DNA of 64,000 bases from positions 328,329 to 392,328 of IMG/VR virus record IMGVR_UViG_3300029893_000001. One strand, written 5' to 3'. A model generated the notes under the pieces. The model saw nothing but the letters and a program-made list of their open reading frames with translations, did not search any database and had not been told where the DNA came from. Positions within the stretch are counted from its first letter, which is position 1, and the number at the start of each line of letters is the position of its first letter. This document shows, piece after piece, positions 1 to 8,508 of the stretch. The position numbers and the translations under genes were made by a program. Origin of the DNA: a virus.

Positions 1-566
1 TGGGCTTCTTTGCACAGCCTTAGTCCGGCGTCGAATTGATCATCTTCTGTAGCCCCGGCGGTGGTTTTGAATCCTACTAGGAAGATGTCTTTGCGGGTCT
101 CGCGAATCTTGCTGATGATCTTGGCAGCGGGGTATAGAGACATTAAGTAAGACGCACTCTTGCCGTCAGTTTGACGGGTTTGAAGTCTCGGCTGGTCCTT
201 ACCTGAGTCTGTGTTGGTATACACTATACCATCAAAGTCCATACGCGAACCGGAACTAGAGGTATCCTTGATGAATCCTTCGAAATCGCACATCGCTACA
301 GAGAAGAAAACCATCTTCGACTCAGGATCGGCTACAATCTTTTCGACGAGCTTCTCGACATCGGAGTTGGTTTCAATCTTAGAGTCAGGCGATCCCATCT
401 TAGTAAGATGGAGACAAACCTCCATACCTTCGAAGAGAGGGTTTGGCCAATAGGTGATCATTCTGGCAATTGCTCTAGCTGTCTTGCCGCCGGCTGGAGC
501 CGAAAGAGCAAGATGGGGGCGCACGTGGAATAGAGTACCGCCACCAAGTACGTGAATCTTCTTCAT
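1..566 (-). CDS. CoaB-like (DFP) flavoprotein domain protein, 3' end cut by window
   Basis: Reads leftward from ATG 566 and runs off the window, so the C-terminus is missing. It begins MKKIHVLGGGTLFHVRPHLA, has SAPAGGKTARAIARM shortly after, and near the visible end VGFKTTAGATEDDQFDAG, which resembles the VGF(A/K)xET segment of phosphopantothenoylcysteine synthetases (CoaB, the second half of CoaBC). CoaB joins cysteine to 4'-phosphopantothenate in coenzyme A synthesis. The start lies 5 bases after the stop of the ADP-ribosylglycohydrolase gene, so the two are probably co-translated. Assignment is by motif only. Confidence 0.6.
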   Translation of the reverse strand, partial: MKKIHVLGGGTLFHVRPHLALSAPAGGKTARAIARMITYWPNPLFEGMEVCLHLTKMGSPDSKIETNSDVEKLVEKIVADPESKMVFFSVAMCDFEGFIKDTSSSGSRMDFDGIVYTNTDSGKDQPRLQTRQTDGKSASYLMSLYPAAKIISKIRETRKDIFLVGFKTTAGATEDDQFDAGLRLCKEA

Positions 567-570
567 TCGC

Positions 571-1470
571 TTAGCTCCAGACAAAATCAGTCGAAGACCG
601 GGGGTTCCATCTTTTCACCGGAGTACACAACTGCCGGCTAATTTCCTGTAGATACGTCCTGCCGTATTTTCCGTCTTCTAAGGACTTTTCCAGATGGCGC
701 GTGGAGTCATCTCGAAAGATTTCTCTCGACGCCATCCCGGCTCCGTAAGCGAGGGCAGCCACAGTGTCGGTGTCTCCGCAAAATCCAACACTCCTGACTA
801 GGAGTGCCATCGGATCGTTAGAGGATCTTATCGCAGTTGCAGCGGCTTTGACGCAGGGAATTCCGTCAGAAGGACAGAATCCATTCCAATCGTTTCCCCA
901 CTCATACCCAGGCACGTAAGCGTCGAGGTATTCATGGAGATCTTTCTTTGGTCCTAAGCCATACCAGAAGTAGTGGTACATCAGGGCTGCGGCTGCAGCA
1001 CTGTCCCTCCCCTCCTTGGTATTGTGTGTAACTGACGCCTGCAGATGCGAAAACCAAATCACCTTTTCTGGTGTGTCATAGACTCCTGCAGGCAACGCTC
1101 GCATCGCAGCCCCAGAACGACGGCTATCTGATTTGATTCTTGCGAGGAAATCCTGCGTGTCGGCGACTGTCTTCAAGAACTCGAAGAAGTGCTTAGCGTA
1201 TGTTTCTCGCGGGTCTCTCTTGAAAATCCGAAGGAAGTTTTCCGCAATCTTCTCTTGTGAGAGACCGTATGGGCTGTGTCGATGCTGCAGTACAAGCTCC
1301 GCGATCGCGATCGACATCTGTGTGTCGTCCGTGTACTCACCAGGACCGTGGGGCCCCAATGCATGAGCGAAGAATGTTTCGCCCGTGTTGTTCTCTTCCA
1401 CAAACATACGGGGCCGGAATTCAAATCCGGCCCCGTATGCGTCCCCTACTGCAATATCAACGAGAAGCAT
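571..1470 (-). CDS. ADP-ribosylglycohydrolase (DraG/ARH family)
   Basis: 299 residues, the usual length for the family. Metal-site motifs of ADP-ribosylglycohydrolases are in order: GDAYGAGFEF near residue 9, YTDDTQM near 47, THNT near 149 and GDTDTVAA near 232. The family removes ADP-ribose from protein (or nucleic acid) side chains. In a phage this could reverse host ADP-ribosylation or recycle ADP-ribose; that is inference. GGAGAA precedes ATG 1470. It overlaps the upstream membrane-protein gene by 14 bases and is followed at once by the CoaB-like gene. Confidence 0.85.
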   Translation of the reverse strand: MLLVDIAVGDAYGAGFEFRPRMFVEENNTGETFFAHALGPHGPGEYTDDTQMSIAIAELVLQHRHSPYGLSQEKIAENFLRIFKRDPRETYAKHFFEFLKTVADTQDFLARIKSDSRRSGAAMRALPAGVYDTPEKVIWFSHLQASVTHNTKEGRDSAAAAALMYHYFWYGLGPKKDLHEYLDAYVPGYEWGNDWNGFCPSDGIPCVKAAATAIRSSNDPMALLVRSVGFCGDTDTVAALAYGAGMASREIFRDDSTRHLEKSLEDGKYGRTYLQEISRQLCTPVKRWNPRSSTDFVWS

Positions 1471-1864
1471 CGTCGTTCTCCATGAACGGTAGCTGTGTCA
1501 CTTTGCTGTCCGTAGCCCCAAGCGCACGAGCCACATCATCCGGAGAGACTCGCTTCGTTGTCGGCGGCGTTAGGCGTATACCGGGCGGCGTGACTTGGGT
1601 AGAGCGCTCGTCAAGGACTTCCCGAACAATCGCACGAATGCGGTCCCGCTCTTCCTCGGCCATCCCCTTCCTCATGAACAGGTATCCAACCAACAGAGCT
1701 ACTGATGAAACGAGCAGATAGTGAAGAAACGGAGTGACAACCTCCATGTCCTCAGAAGCCATAACTGCTGCAGTCATGAAAACCACCCCTGGCGCAAGGG
1801 CTAAAATGGCCCCGAAACTACGGATCCAAAGCCATCTTGAACGAACAGAGATGGGCCGCTTCAT
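1457..1864 (-). CDS. Small protein with two membrane segments
   Basis: 135 residues from ATG 1864, chosen because GCGAGGTGAG lies just upstream; a longer reading frame exists but overlaps the preceding gene. Two hydrophobic stretches (about residues 14-38 and 48-68) are followed by a charged helix (EEERDRIRAIVREVLDE) and a proline/threonine-rich tail. No family recognised. It lies between an AAA+ ATPase operon and the ADP-ribosylglycohydrolase gene. Confidence 0.65.
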   Translation of the reverse strand: MKRPISVRSRWLWIRSFGAILALAPGVVFMTAAVMASEDMEVVTPFLHYLLVSSVALLVGYLFMRKGMAEEERDRIRAIVREVLDERSTQVTPPGIRLTPPTTKRVSPDDVARALGATDSKVTQLPFMENDDASR

Positions 1865-1866
1865 AC

Positions 1867-2079
1867 TCACCTCGCTGGAGGAATGCTGCTTTGTCGTTGA
1901 GTAATTTTCTTCAACAGAGACAGCAGGAACGCAATGTCCCGAGACGGAATCCTTCGCACCGTTGATTTGGTTTGCTCCCATTCTCTAATCTCGTCTGGAC
2001 TAGAGGACGGGCCGGGTCCCGTCCAATAGTATGAGATTTGTTGAACGGCCCGGCCCTCTTCAGGATTTAGTATGGACAT
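1867..2079 (-). CDS. Unknown 70-residue protein
   Basis: Starts 4 bases after the stop of the AAA+ ATPase gene with only a weak ribosome binding site, so it is probably translated by coupling. Contains SSSPDEIREWEQTKST and a basic C-terminus. No family recognised. Confidence 0.5.
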   Translation of the reverse strand: MSILNPEEGRAVQQISYYWTGPGPSSSPDEIREWEQTKSTVRRIPSRDIAFLLSLLKKITQRQSSIPPAR

Positions 2080-2083
2080 TCGG

Positions 2084-3406
2084 TTATCGCAGGGGTCTGT
2101 TTGCGGTTTTGGGTGAAGCTTTTGTAGAACTGTGAGTTGCCGAATCTACTTTGTAGGGACGCGGACGCCGTGGTGTAATTCTAGTGGCGTCAGACTTGGG
2201 CTTCACGGTCTTTGGTTTCCAGCCGTACGACTTCGCAATCTTGAAAACGTCGGCTAGCAAAACCTTGTCGTGAAGTAGAGTCGTATCATTCGACATAAAT
2301 CCAACGGATCCACGACGATTGAAGCCTGGGATCTTGGCAGGAGGCCACTTGTTCACCTTCAGTGTCGAGTCCTCAACAAGTCTGCAGAGGATTGAGTCTG
2401 CCTGTGCTCGCTCGACCGGCGGCACTTGTATGTATTGAGCCAAGCGGCCGTTCCGAAGTAGAGCTGGTTCGATTTCGGTCTTCGGAGCGTTGGTGGTCGC
2501 GATCACTCGGATGTCAATGACATCTCCGAGAAGACCGCTAGTAAGGTTCAGCACTGATGAGATCGCTGGCATATTGTCTGCCGCTCTCGTAGTCAGTATG
2601 GAGTCTGCGTCCTCGCAGATGAGGACTGTCGGCCCTACATAAAGTGATTCATCTTCTGAGTGCATGCCTCCTTCTTCTTGAAGGCTGAGAAGCGCACTCA
2701 CTAGTGATGGATCACCTAGATTTGGAACCATGGCGGGCGGGACGAAAATGAACTTGGCAGAGGGAATCTCGTGGACCAAAGAACGAATGAGGAATGTCTT
2801 GCCGCAGCCAGGCGGTCCCTCCAAGATGGTCAAACGACCATCAGGAAATGGGGTTTGAAGGTCAGAAACCGTCTTTGTAATTGCATCACGAATTGACGGG
2901 TCGTAGTTCTCAGTCTCTAGCGGTACTGCCGCGAATCCAAGGGGATTCGGCCGAATCCCTTGCTCCGTCTGAACTAGAATGTAAACTCTGCCTCGATTTG
3001 TCTTAGCCTGACGAAGGATGTTTTCGTGAAGGAATTTGCGGAAGGTCTCAGCGAAATCATAGTCCGTTGTGACTACGTTCACGCCAAGCTGAACGCTTTC
3101 ATCCGCACTTGTGATGAAGGCCGCTCCAGTTTCCCATACGTATACTTCTTCGAAGTCATCATCCCAGACATAGAATGATTCTTCGACGCGAGCGGCTCCT
3201 TGGCTTTGGAGTAGTTCAGAAAGCTGCTGATACACTTTCTCGTGGGCTACGGGGCCTGCTGCTCCGACGCGGAGCGGAGCAGGCTCACCCTTTTCAATAG
3301 CCCGAAGAGCAAGAGCCTGTTGAGCCCACTGAAAAACCCATTCGTGGGTATCGCTTCGAACTGCAGCAGGGGTCTGGGCTCGATTCCACCAAGCTTCCTT
3401 CGACAT
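2084..3406 (-). CDS. AAA+ ATPase
   Basis: 440 residues. Walker A GPPGCGKT (about residue 197), Walker B VLICEDADSI (about 261), sensor 1 VIATTNAP (about 303) and RNGRL with a likely arginine finger (about 317). The first ~180 residues form a separate region with no recognised family and a basic, serine-rich tail ends the protein. The layout resembles BCS1- or FtsH-like AAA modules that remodel proteins by ATP hydrolysis; the target is unknown. AAGGA precedes ATG 3406. Confidence 0.85.
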   Translation of the reverse strand: MSKEAWWNRAQTPAAVRSDTHEWVFQWAQQALALRAIEKGEPAPLRVGAAGPVAHEKVYQQLSELLQSQGAARVEESFYVWDDDFEEVYVWETGAAFITSADESVQLGVNVVTTDYDFAETFRKFLHENILRQAKTNRGRVYILVQTEQGIRPNPLGFAAVPLETENYDPSIRDAITKTVSDLQTPFPDGRLTILEGPPGCGKTFLIRSLVHEIPSAKFIFVPPAMVPNLGDPSLVSALLSLQEEGGMHSEDESLYVGPTVLICEDADSILTTRAADNMPAISSVLNLTSGLLGDVIDIRVIATTNAPKTEIEPALLRNGRLAQYIQVPPVERAQADSILCRLVEDSTLKVNKWPPAKIPGFNRRGSVGFMSNDTTLLHDKVLLADVFKIAKSYGWKPKTVKPKSDATRITPRRPRPYKVDSATHSSTKASPKTANRPLR

Positions 3407-3451
3407 TCGTTTTCCTTTAGACTAACTCAAGTGTTGTTGAGACTAGAGCCG

Positions 3452-3838
3452 CTACTGACTCAGTATGTACTGAGCCCAGTGATGGGTTGTCCTCAGCACA
3501 GACGCCATATCAACTGGCTTCTGCTCGTTGAAGGCGTCTAGAGCTGGGTCTGCCACTTGTTGGATCTCCCTCAGGGCAGTACGGGCCTCATCACGTTCCT
3601 TCACGAGCTTCTTTACAAGACTCATGAGGTTCTCAACAACTTCAGGCGCCTGCGCGAATGCCTTGGCCTCTAAGTCAGAGTCGAACCGGCCGATTGGAGT
3701 ACTGAGGTCCTCACAGACGAAGACGCAAGGATTTCCGTCTCTGTCCGCCCCAACAACCCGCTTTCCAGGATGCACCTTCGACCAAGTTTCGTCAAGCTGT
3801 TTCAAGAGGTGCTCGATTTGTCTGCTATCGGTAGCCAT
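3452..3838 (-). CDS. Unknown 128-residue protein
   Basis: ATG 3838 chosen because GAGGA lies 7 bases upstream. Contains an N-terminal helical segment, GADRDGNPCVFVCED in the middle and a long charged helix (LVKKLVKERDEARTALREI). Preceded at 3928-3944 by a copy of the 17-bp promoter motif. No family recognised. Confidence 0.65.
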   Translation of the reverse strand: MATDSRQIEHLLKQLDETWSKVHPGKRVVGADRDGNPCVFVCEDLSTPIGRFDSDLEAKAFAQAPEVVENLMSLVKKLVKERDEARTALREIQQVADPALDAFNEQKPVDMASVLRTTHHWAQYILSQ

Positions 3839-3927
3839 CAACCATTCCTCGGTTGCTGCCTTACTAAGGCAAAACGCACCTCGGATCACGAAAATCGTGG
3901 CCTGCTTAGCAGGACTTTCTCCAATTC

Positions 3928-3944
3928 CACTATCGTTAGGGTTC
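3928..3944 (-). promoter_or_regulatory. Promoter motif copy
   Basis: gaaccctaacgatagtg, upstream of 3452-3838. Confidence 0.6.
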
Positions 3945-4022
3945 GGAGACCGAGGTGCGTCTAACTCTCATCAGATAACGTAGCGGTTTTCGAGACTCTA
4001 TTGTTGCTAGTTATCTAGAAAC

Positions 4023-4118
4023 ATGCGTCAGCATATTACCCAACGAATTCTAGGAGTTGCAACTCATCTTGCGGACCTCGCCGCAGATCGCCGCCAGCTC
4101 TCGGATATCATTCGATAA
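4023..4118 (+). CDS. Possible 31-residue peptide
   Basis: Short plus-strand frame MRQHITQRILGVATHLADLA ending LSDIIR, amphipathic, upstream of the beta-helix protein gene. There is no convincing ribosome binding site, so it may be chance. The rest of 3950-4179 holds no other gene I can see and probably contains the plus-strand promoter. Confidence 0.25.
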   Translation: MRQHITQRILGVATHLADLAADRRQLSDIIR

Positions 4119-4179
4119 ATTCATCGTATAGCAGTATCATGTATCAGTCGTTAGAAGCCATCGCGCATCAGGAAAGAAT

Positions 4180-5886
4180 ATGCATATCATCATCACGAAT
4201 AACACCCGCTCAGTAGTTAGCATCAACAGCACTCTGGGTGTTGTACAAGCTCTGAGCGTAAAGACTGCAGACCTTTCGCTCAATGAGCTTGAAAAGATTG
4301 CGCCGCGGCTACATGAATTACAGCAAGCGGGCTTGATCAGCTTCAGCGTAACTCCGACAACGAGTTCTAATGATGACTTTGCAGAAGGGGCTACGATTGC
4401 GTACTTGCAGAGCAACTTCTTTCCTACGTTTCCTGCAGTTACGCGATATGTATATGTAGCAGCCACAGGTGATGACGACACCGGTGACGGCACGAGGGAT
4501 AATCCCTGGGCGACTGTCGCTCGCGCGTTTCGTGACGCGCCGAAGATCATTCGTCAAGAATCAACTTCGGACAGTATCAACTATGTAATCCGCATCGTGG
4601 CGCCGTATGACGGCCCACTCGGGAAGATGTCCTACATTGTGCAGGAATACACGCAGATCCCGGGTAACGGTCTATTGCCGCCGAATTTCTCTATCGTTGT
4701 GCAGTCCTGGACCAACTCTGCCGATCTCGGCGGAGTGGATGATCCGCGCTATACGCTCGTGGCAGGGCCCTTGACGCCAAGTGCGGCAGTAGTGTTCGCG
4801 GGTAACAGGGCGAAGTACACGATGCCTGGTGGGACGATCACTGTGAATGACCAGTGGTCTGGCAATTTCGTGCGAATCTATCAAGGTGGCGTTGAGGTTG
4901 CGCGCGGGATCATCCTTCGCACCGTTTTGTCCACGCAAGAATTGTTGGTCCATCCGACGCAGGATTACGTCCCGGCTGTAACAGACGAAATTCGTATCGT
5001 TCAACCGAGCGTGAATCTTGGTGGCATTCCCGGTGGTGCTACGCAGACCTCTTCACAAGTCCGTGCGCTAACGGAGGGCACCTTTACCACCGTGCGTTTC
5101 GAGAACATCCGCATAATGGATAGCCTGACGGTTAGCGGTAATAGTTTCTGCATCTTCTCCGGTTGCCAACTCAATGCAAATGGAGGTGGTGGCGCGTGCA
5201 ATACGTCCGATAACGGACACGCGTTCCTGTCGCCAAGTACGCTTTCCGGGGTATCGATCGACACGACGCTCCAACCAGGATCGGTACTAGTGCGAACTGG
5301 AGGTGGTTTCTGCTGTGCAGGCAGGATCTCGCTTTCGAATGGTTGTGTTCTACTCGGCGATTATTGGCCTGGAAACTTTCCTGCTACTGGACTATTTACC
5401 ATCAACTCAACAGCGACCCTTCGTGGGAAGATTACTCTCACTGGCCGCATGGAAGGACGTGTGAACCTAAGCGGACCGAGCGTAGCGAAACCGACGCTAC
5501 TCATCCATCGAAGTGCCGGTGCGATTCTTGATGCAGGTGTCGGCGCGCAGATAGTAACGCAAGGCGTAATCGCTGTCGATGCTGGAGCAGCTCTCGGTAA
5601 CGTATTTACGATCAAAGACGCGCGAATGATGGCATTCAGTACAGCGACGCAGCTCGTGCCAGCTGATTCAGGCGTTCCTACGATGGCGTCTGGGATCCCT
5701 GTGGAAGTTCAGCGGGATGGATCTGCCCAGGTCAATACGACTTCAACGCTGGCAGGTGCTGGTGGTGTGGATGTGAAGGCAGGAGATAATGCTGGTCTTA
5801 CATGGGCAGCGCTAGCTGCTATCGTCGGACCTCCGGCCAAGCGGAGCACGGATAGCGGAAAGCAGGCTACTGTGTGGGCCCCTTGA
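4180..5886 (+). CDS. Tail-spike-like protein with predicted right-handed beta-helix
   Basis: 568 residues on the opposite strand to its neighbours. Residues 1-65 form a small domain (ITNN motif, then an LSLNELEKIAP-like helix and QAGLISFSV) that resembles the start of the protein at 54126-54944. From about residue 87 comes YVYVAATGDDDTGDGTRDNP followed by WATVARAFRDA, the usual entry to pectate-lyase-like beta-helix folds of phage tail spikes. The rest is Gly/Thr/Ser/Val-rich repeats. AGGAAAG precedes ATG 4180. Receptor binding or glycan cleavage is inferred. Confidence 0.7.
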   Translation: MHIIITNNTRSVVSINSTLGVVQALSVKTADLSLNELEKIAPRLHELQQAGLISFSVTPTTSSNDDFAEGATIAYLQSNFFPTFPAVTRYVYVAATGDDDTGDGTRDNPWATVARAFRDAPKIIRQESTSDSINYVIRIVAPYDGPLGKMSYIVQEYTQIPGNGLLPPNFSIVVQSWTNSADLGGVDDPRYTLVAGPLTPSAAVVFAGNRAKYTMPGGTITVNDQWSGNFVRIYQGGVEVARGIILRTVLSTQELLVHPTQDYVPAVTDEIRIVQPSVNLGGIPGGATQTSSQVRALTEGTFTTVRFENIRIMDSLTVSGNSFCIFSGCQLNANGGGGACNTSDNGHAFLSPSTLSGVSIDTTLQPGSVLVRTGGGFCCAGRISLSNGCVLLGDYWPGNFPATGLFTINSTATLRGKITLTGRMEGRVNLSGPSVAKPTLLIHRSAGAILDAGVGAQIVTQGVIAVDAGAALGNVFTIKDARMMAFSTATQLVPADSGVPTMASGIPVEVQRDGSAQVNTTSTLAGAGGVDVKAGDNAGLTWAALAAIVGPPAKRSTDSGKQATVWAP

Positions 5887-5891
5887 TCTCG

Positions 5892-6104
5892 TTAGCAGTA
5901 ATGATGTATCAATACTGGGCAGAGGTTACGAGAGAAGGTCAGGACATGAGGGGCCAGTTCACAGACTCGAACAGGTCCAGAAGGACATACAATTCGCGTT
6001 GGAGACTTTTCGTATTCTAGACGCTCTATACCACACTGAAAAGCTTCGCTACGGACCCAGGTCACCGCAAGCGGGCCAAATGCAAACGGCCCTGGGACTG
6101 TCAT
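5892..6104 (-). CDS. Doubtful 70-residue ORF
   Basis: Only sizeable frame in the 5887-6161 gap, convergent with the beta-helix gene. GAGGGG touches the start codon, which is unusually close. A 39-codon plus-strand frame from 5901 competes. Neither is convincing. Confidence 0.25.
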   Translation of the reverse strand: MTVPGPFAFGPLAVTWVRSEAFQCGIERLEYEKSPTRIVCPSGPVRVCELAPHVLTFSRNLCPVLIHHYC

Positions 6105-6161
6105 CCCCTCAAGAGAGACCTTCCCCGGACCGTCCTACGCGATCGCTGTCTTGGAAATGAT

Positions 6162-6383
6162 TTAGCGGTAAGCTCCGATGGCGTCGGGACGCTTGACCAC
6201 GCTAGTGATTGATACCTGGTCTTCAGGGCCTGCTCGCCTACTCACCCACCAGTAGGCCACTTTCGCGATAATCTTACTTCGGAAAAACCGGTGCCACAGA
6301 ATCTCCCAACGAGGGGTACCTAGATTTCCGTCCGAAGACATGCCTTCATGAACTACTATCCAGTTATAGGATGTAATGCTCAT
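6162..6383 (-). CDS. Unknown 73-residue protein
   Basis: Start ATG overlaps the stop of the preceding gene (ATGA), supporting translational coupling. Trp-rich middle (WEILWHRFF, YWWVSRRAG). No family recognised. Confidence 0.55.
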   Translation of the reverse strand: MSITSYNWIVVHEGMSSDGNLGTPRWEILWHRFFRSKIIAKVAYWWVSRRAGPEDQVSITSVVKRPDAIGAYR

Positions 6384-6748
6384 CCAAATACCGGACCCTT
6401 GTAGTCATCGTCTCTAGACGTACCTACTGTGAATTCCTCGCCTGGGCGTACGCGACCTCGACCTACATTCACTATGTAATGGCACATAGAGACCCAGGCA
6501 ATCTCTTCTTCGACCCTGAGACGCTCAGAGTTCTTGAGCTTCTTCTCAAGCTCCCTGTAGCGCTTCAGAATAGCCTTTCTGGCATCATCAATAGCGGCTT
6601 CGCGGCTATCCCCTTCTCCCTCAATTCCTGTCTCAATCCAAGTGGCTACCCAGTTAGACCCACCACCTGCCAACTCAAGGGGAAGAGGCGAGTCAAGATG
6701 TAGCTCTGTATCTTCTAGGGTCTCCAAGTATTCACTCTGAGTCGTCAT
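6380..6748 (-). CDS. HicB-like fold protein, uncertain
   Basis: 122 residues. The segment WVATWIETGIEGEGDSREAA followed by an IDDARKAI helix resembles the strand-strand-helix pattern of HicB-type antitoxin domains, but no toxin gene is adjacent and no DNA-binding tail is visible. A charged helix follows. Third gene from the end of a three-gene run with overlapping ends. Confidence 0.5.
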   Translation of the reverse strand: MTTQSEYLETLEDTELHLDSPLPLELAGGGSNWVATWIETGIEGEGDSREAAIDDARKAILKRYRELEKKLKNSERLRVEEEIAWVSMCHYIVNVGRGRVRPGEEFTVGTSRDDDYKGPVFG

Positions 6749-6959
6749 CGTGTCCTCTGCTCTTTCGTATTAGCTTGCAGATCTCGGCTTCTTGTTCCGG
6801 AGTAAGGTCTAAAGGGTCCCCATCGTATTCTGGCATTTCTGGGGGAATCCAGTCCTCGGCTTCAGCCTGCAGCTTTGCTAGTTCTGGGGTGAGGACGTCA
6901 TGGAAGAAGAGCTTTTCTTCCTCCTCCACATTTTTCTTGGTCCTCTTCACTTTTGCCAT
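6732..6959 (-). CDS. Small acidic protein, 75 residues
   Basis: Basic first 10 residues, then strongly acidic. The upstream gap before a plus-strand gene is only 33 bases and holds GACCCGTAGATAGT, a one-base-shorter variant of the promoter motif, implying almost no leader. No family recognised. Confidence 0.55.
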   Translation of the reverse strand: MAKVKRTKKNVEEEEKLFFHDVLTPELAKLQAEAEDWIPPEMPEYDGDPLDLTPEQEAEICKLIRKSRGHDDDSE

Positions 6960-6992
6960 TTTACAGACTATCTACGGGTCAGGGACGTAGAT

Positions 6993-7178
6993 ATGCAAGA
7001 CCACCGTCTATTACAACTCGCTCGACGCCTTGAGAGGCTTGCCGCTCTTTCTATTCTCGCCCGGAAAAAGAAGAAGCGCAAGAAGAAAAAGAAGCGCAAG
7101 GACTATGCTGGCGCTCCTGCTGACGCTCTTGACGTGACATTTGGCGGGGACGGCGGTGGTGATGGAGGCGGCGGTTAG
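6993..7178 (+). CDS. Small basic protein with lysine run and glycine tail
   Basis: 61 residues on the plus strand: leucine/arginine helix (LLQLARRLERLAALSILA), then a run of 13 Lys/Arg, then an Asp/Gly tail. AGGGA lies 7 bases before the ATG. It ends overlapping the convergent zinc-binding gene by 4 bases. The lysine run suggests nucleic-acid binding; function unknown. Confidence 0.5.
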   Translation: MQDHRLLQLARRLERLAALSILARKKKKRKKKKKRKDYAGAPADALDVTFGGDGGGDGGGG

Positions 7179-7363
7179 GGCCGCAGAGAAGCCTCTTCGA
7201 GTTTCTCTAATTCACTGCGTAGCCTCTGAAGGTAGCAGTCAACGCAGAACTCTTGTGGCGTTTCGACGAACGGCGGCTGCAACTGCCTGGATCGTACCAG
7301 AGGTACTGGGTTGTGGCAATCGTAGCAAGCTACGACCTTAGCCGCGGAGATTCGGTAGCCCAT
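7175..7363 (-). CDS. Small zinc-binding protein (two CxxC)
   Basis: 62 residues with CYDC and CVDC pairs about 27 residues apart, a treble-clef/zinc-ribbon pattern. Overlaps the end of the upstream gene by 26 bases. Function unknown. Confidence 0.6.
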   Translation of the reverse strand: MGYRISAAKVVACYDCHNPVPLVRSRQLQPPFVETPQEFCVDCYLQRLRSELEKLEEASLRP

Positions 7364-7985
7364 TGATCTGGTGTAAGCTGATTACATCTGAAGACAAGAA
7401 TTGAATCTCCTTATCCCAGATCCAACGTACTTCCTTAATCTCGTCGTAGTTCATAAGGATGTCGGAAGCATAAGAGTGGACCACCGTGAGAATGCCATCT
7501 CCGATGAATCCAGGTATGTTCCATCCACGATCGGCTGCAGCCTCGATAGGATCCCACCCATAAGAGTCACATGTGCTGGAGGACAGGTGGGACAAAACGT
7601 CTACAGACATGTACTTGCGGTCTTCGGGGTCCTCAGGGAATAGTCGACTATTGCGTTCTCTGGTAGACTCTCCGCATTCAGGACAAAAGCGTGCCTCGGA
7701 CTTGACTGCTTTTTGGCAACATGGCGGAAGTATAGCTGCTTCGGAGTCAAGAGAAAATCCCTTGTGGTACTTCACAACCGCCAAATAGGCGGCTCTTAAT
7801 GAAGCAAACGAGACTTCCCACGCCTCCCAAGGCGTTGGCGCATCCGGAAATTCTACGCGCATCCCATTGTCGTTGCGCAAACTCATAACGACAGGGCTTG
7901 TCGAATTGCTCTCGACATACCCATCGTAGAACATGAAGATGTTGTACTTTGCGGGATTCAACGGTAGGTCATGAACTGATTCCAT
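7338..7985 (-). CDS. Unknown 215-residue protein with zinc ribbon
   Basis: CC near residue 89 and FCPEC near 101 form one zinc-binding pair set; the remainder is not recognised. AAAGGAG lies 8 bases before ATG 7985. Operon with the M23-like gene upstream, which overlaps its start. Confidence 0.65.
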   Translation of the reverse strand: MESVHDLPLNPAKYNIFMFYDGYVESNSTSPVVMSLRNDNGMRVEFPDAPTPWEAWEVSFASLRAAYLAVVKYHKGFSLDSEAAILPPCCQKAVKSEARFCPECGESTRERNSRLFPEDPEDRKYMSVDVLSHLSSSTCDSYGWDPIEAAADRGWNIPGFIGDGILTVVHSYASDILMNYDEIKEVRWIWDKEIQFLSSDVISLHQINGLPNLRG

Positions 7986-8508
7986 GACGCAAACTCCTTT
8001 CGTTCCACGCTCGAACTAGAATCGGCGTGGGATCGAGCAATTCTTCCGGCTGCGGATTTCCCTTTTTCCACCAAACAGTACTGCGAGTACCTGGAATGTA
8101 CAGTTCCAGGTGAAGCATGAATCGTGAGTGTCCCGGTATATCCGAACGCTCTTGGCCTGGCTTCAAAACAGGAACTACGTTTGCGATTTCCTGACCTACG
8201 CAAACCAAGTCTCCTGCGGATACCTTCGGAGTCACTTCTCCATAGGCGATGACACCGCTTGGCCCCTCGACAAGAATGACGTCAGTAGGAAGCCACCAAG
8301 GAGACTCAGGAGGTCCTGTGAATTGCTCAATGCACACTACCCTACCGGTTTCCATCGCTAGGACCGGTGCGTTCTCGCGCGTATAGATGTCCACTCCAGT
8401 GTGAACGTCGTGTTTCCTGACGGCCCCGAACTTCCCTTCTTTTGAAAGGAGTCTAGGGAACTCAGTCCACTCGTAAGGGAGAGGAAAACAAATCTCGGTC
8501 ATTCGCAT
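7969..8508 (-). CDS. M23 (LytM)-like peptidase-fold protein
   Basis: About 179 residues. KHDVHTGVDIY supplies the first zinc-site HxxxD, followed by VLVEGPSGVIAYGEV-like strands, VSAGDLVCVGQEI and MLHLELY in place of the usual HLHFE. The histidine normally found in YAHL is Glu, and the first His of HxH is Met, so catalysis is uncertain. M23 enzymes cut peptidoglycan cross-links or act as inactive LytM activators. Start codon ambiguous (8508 or 8502); the gene overlaps the stop of the pyruvate-kinase-like gene. Confidence 0.65.
   Translation of the reverse strand: MRMTEICFPLPYEWTEFPRLLSKEGKFGAVRKHDVHTGVDIYTRENAPVLAMETGRVVCIEQFTGPPESPWWLPTDVILVEGPSGVIAYGEVTPKVSAGDLVCVGQEIANVVPVLKPGQERSDIPGHSRFMLHLELYIPGTRSTVWWKKGNPQPEELLDPTPILVRAWNERSLRHGISS

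Noticed and set aside
6380-6748. HicAB toxin-antitoxin system
   Set aside because: Only a HicB-like fold is suggested; no HicA-like double-stranded RNA-binding toxin adjoins it.
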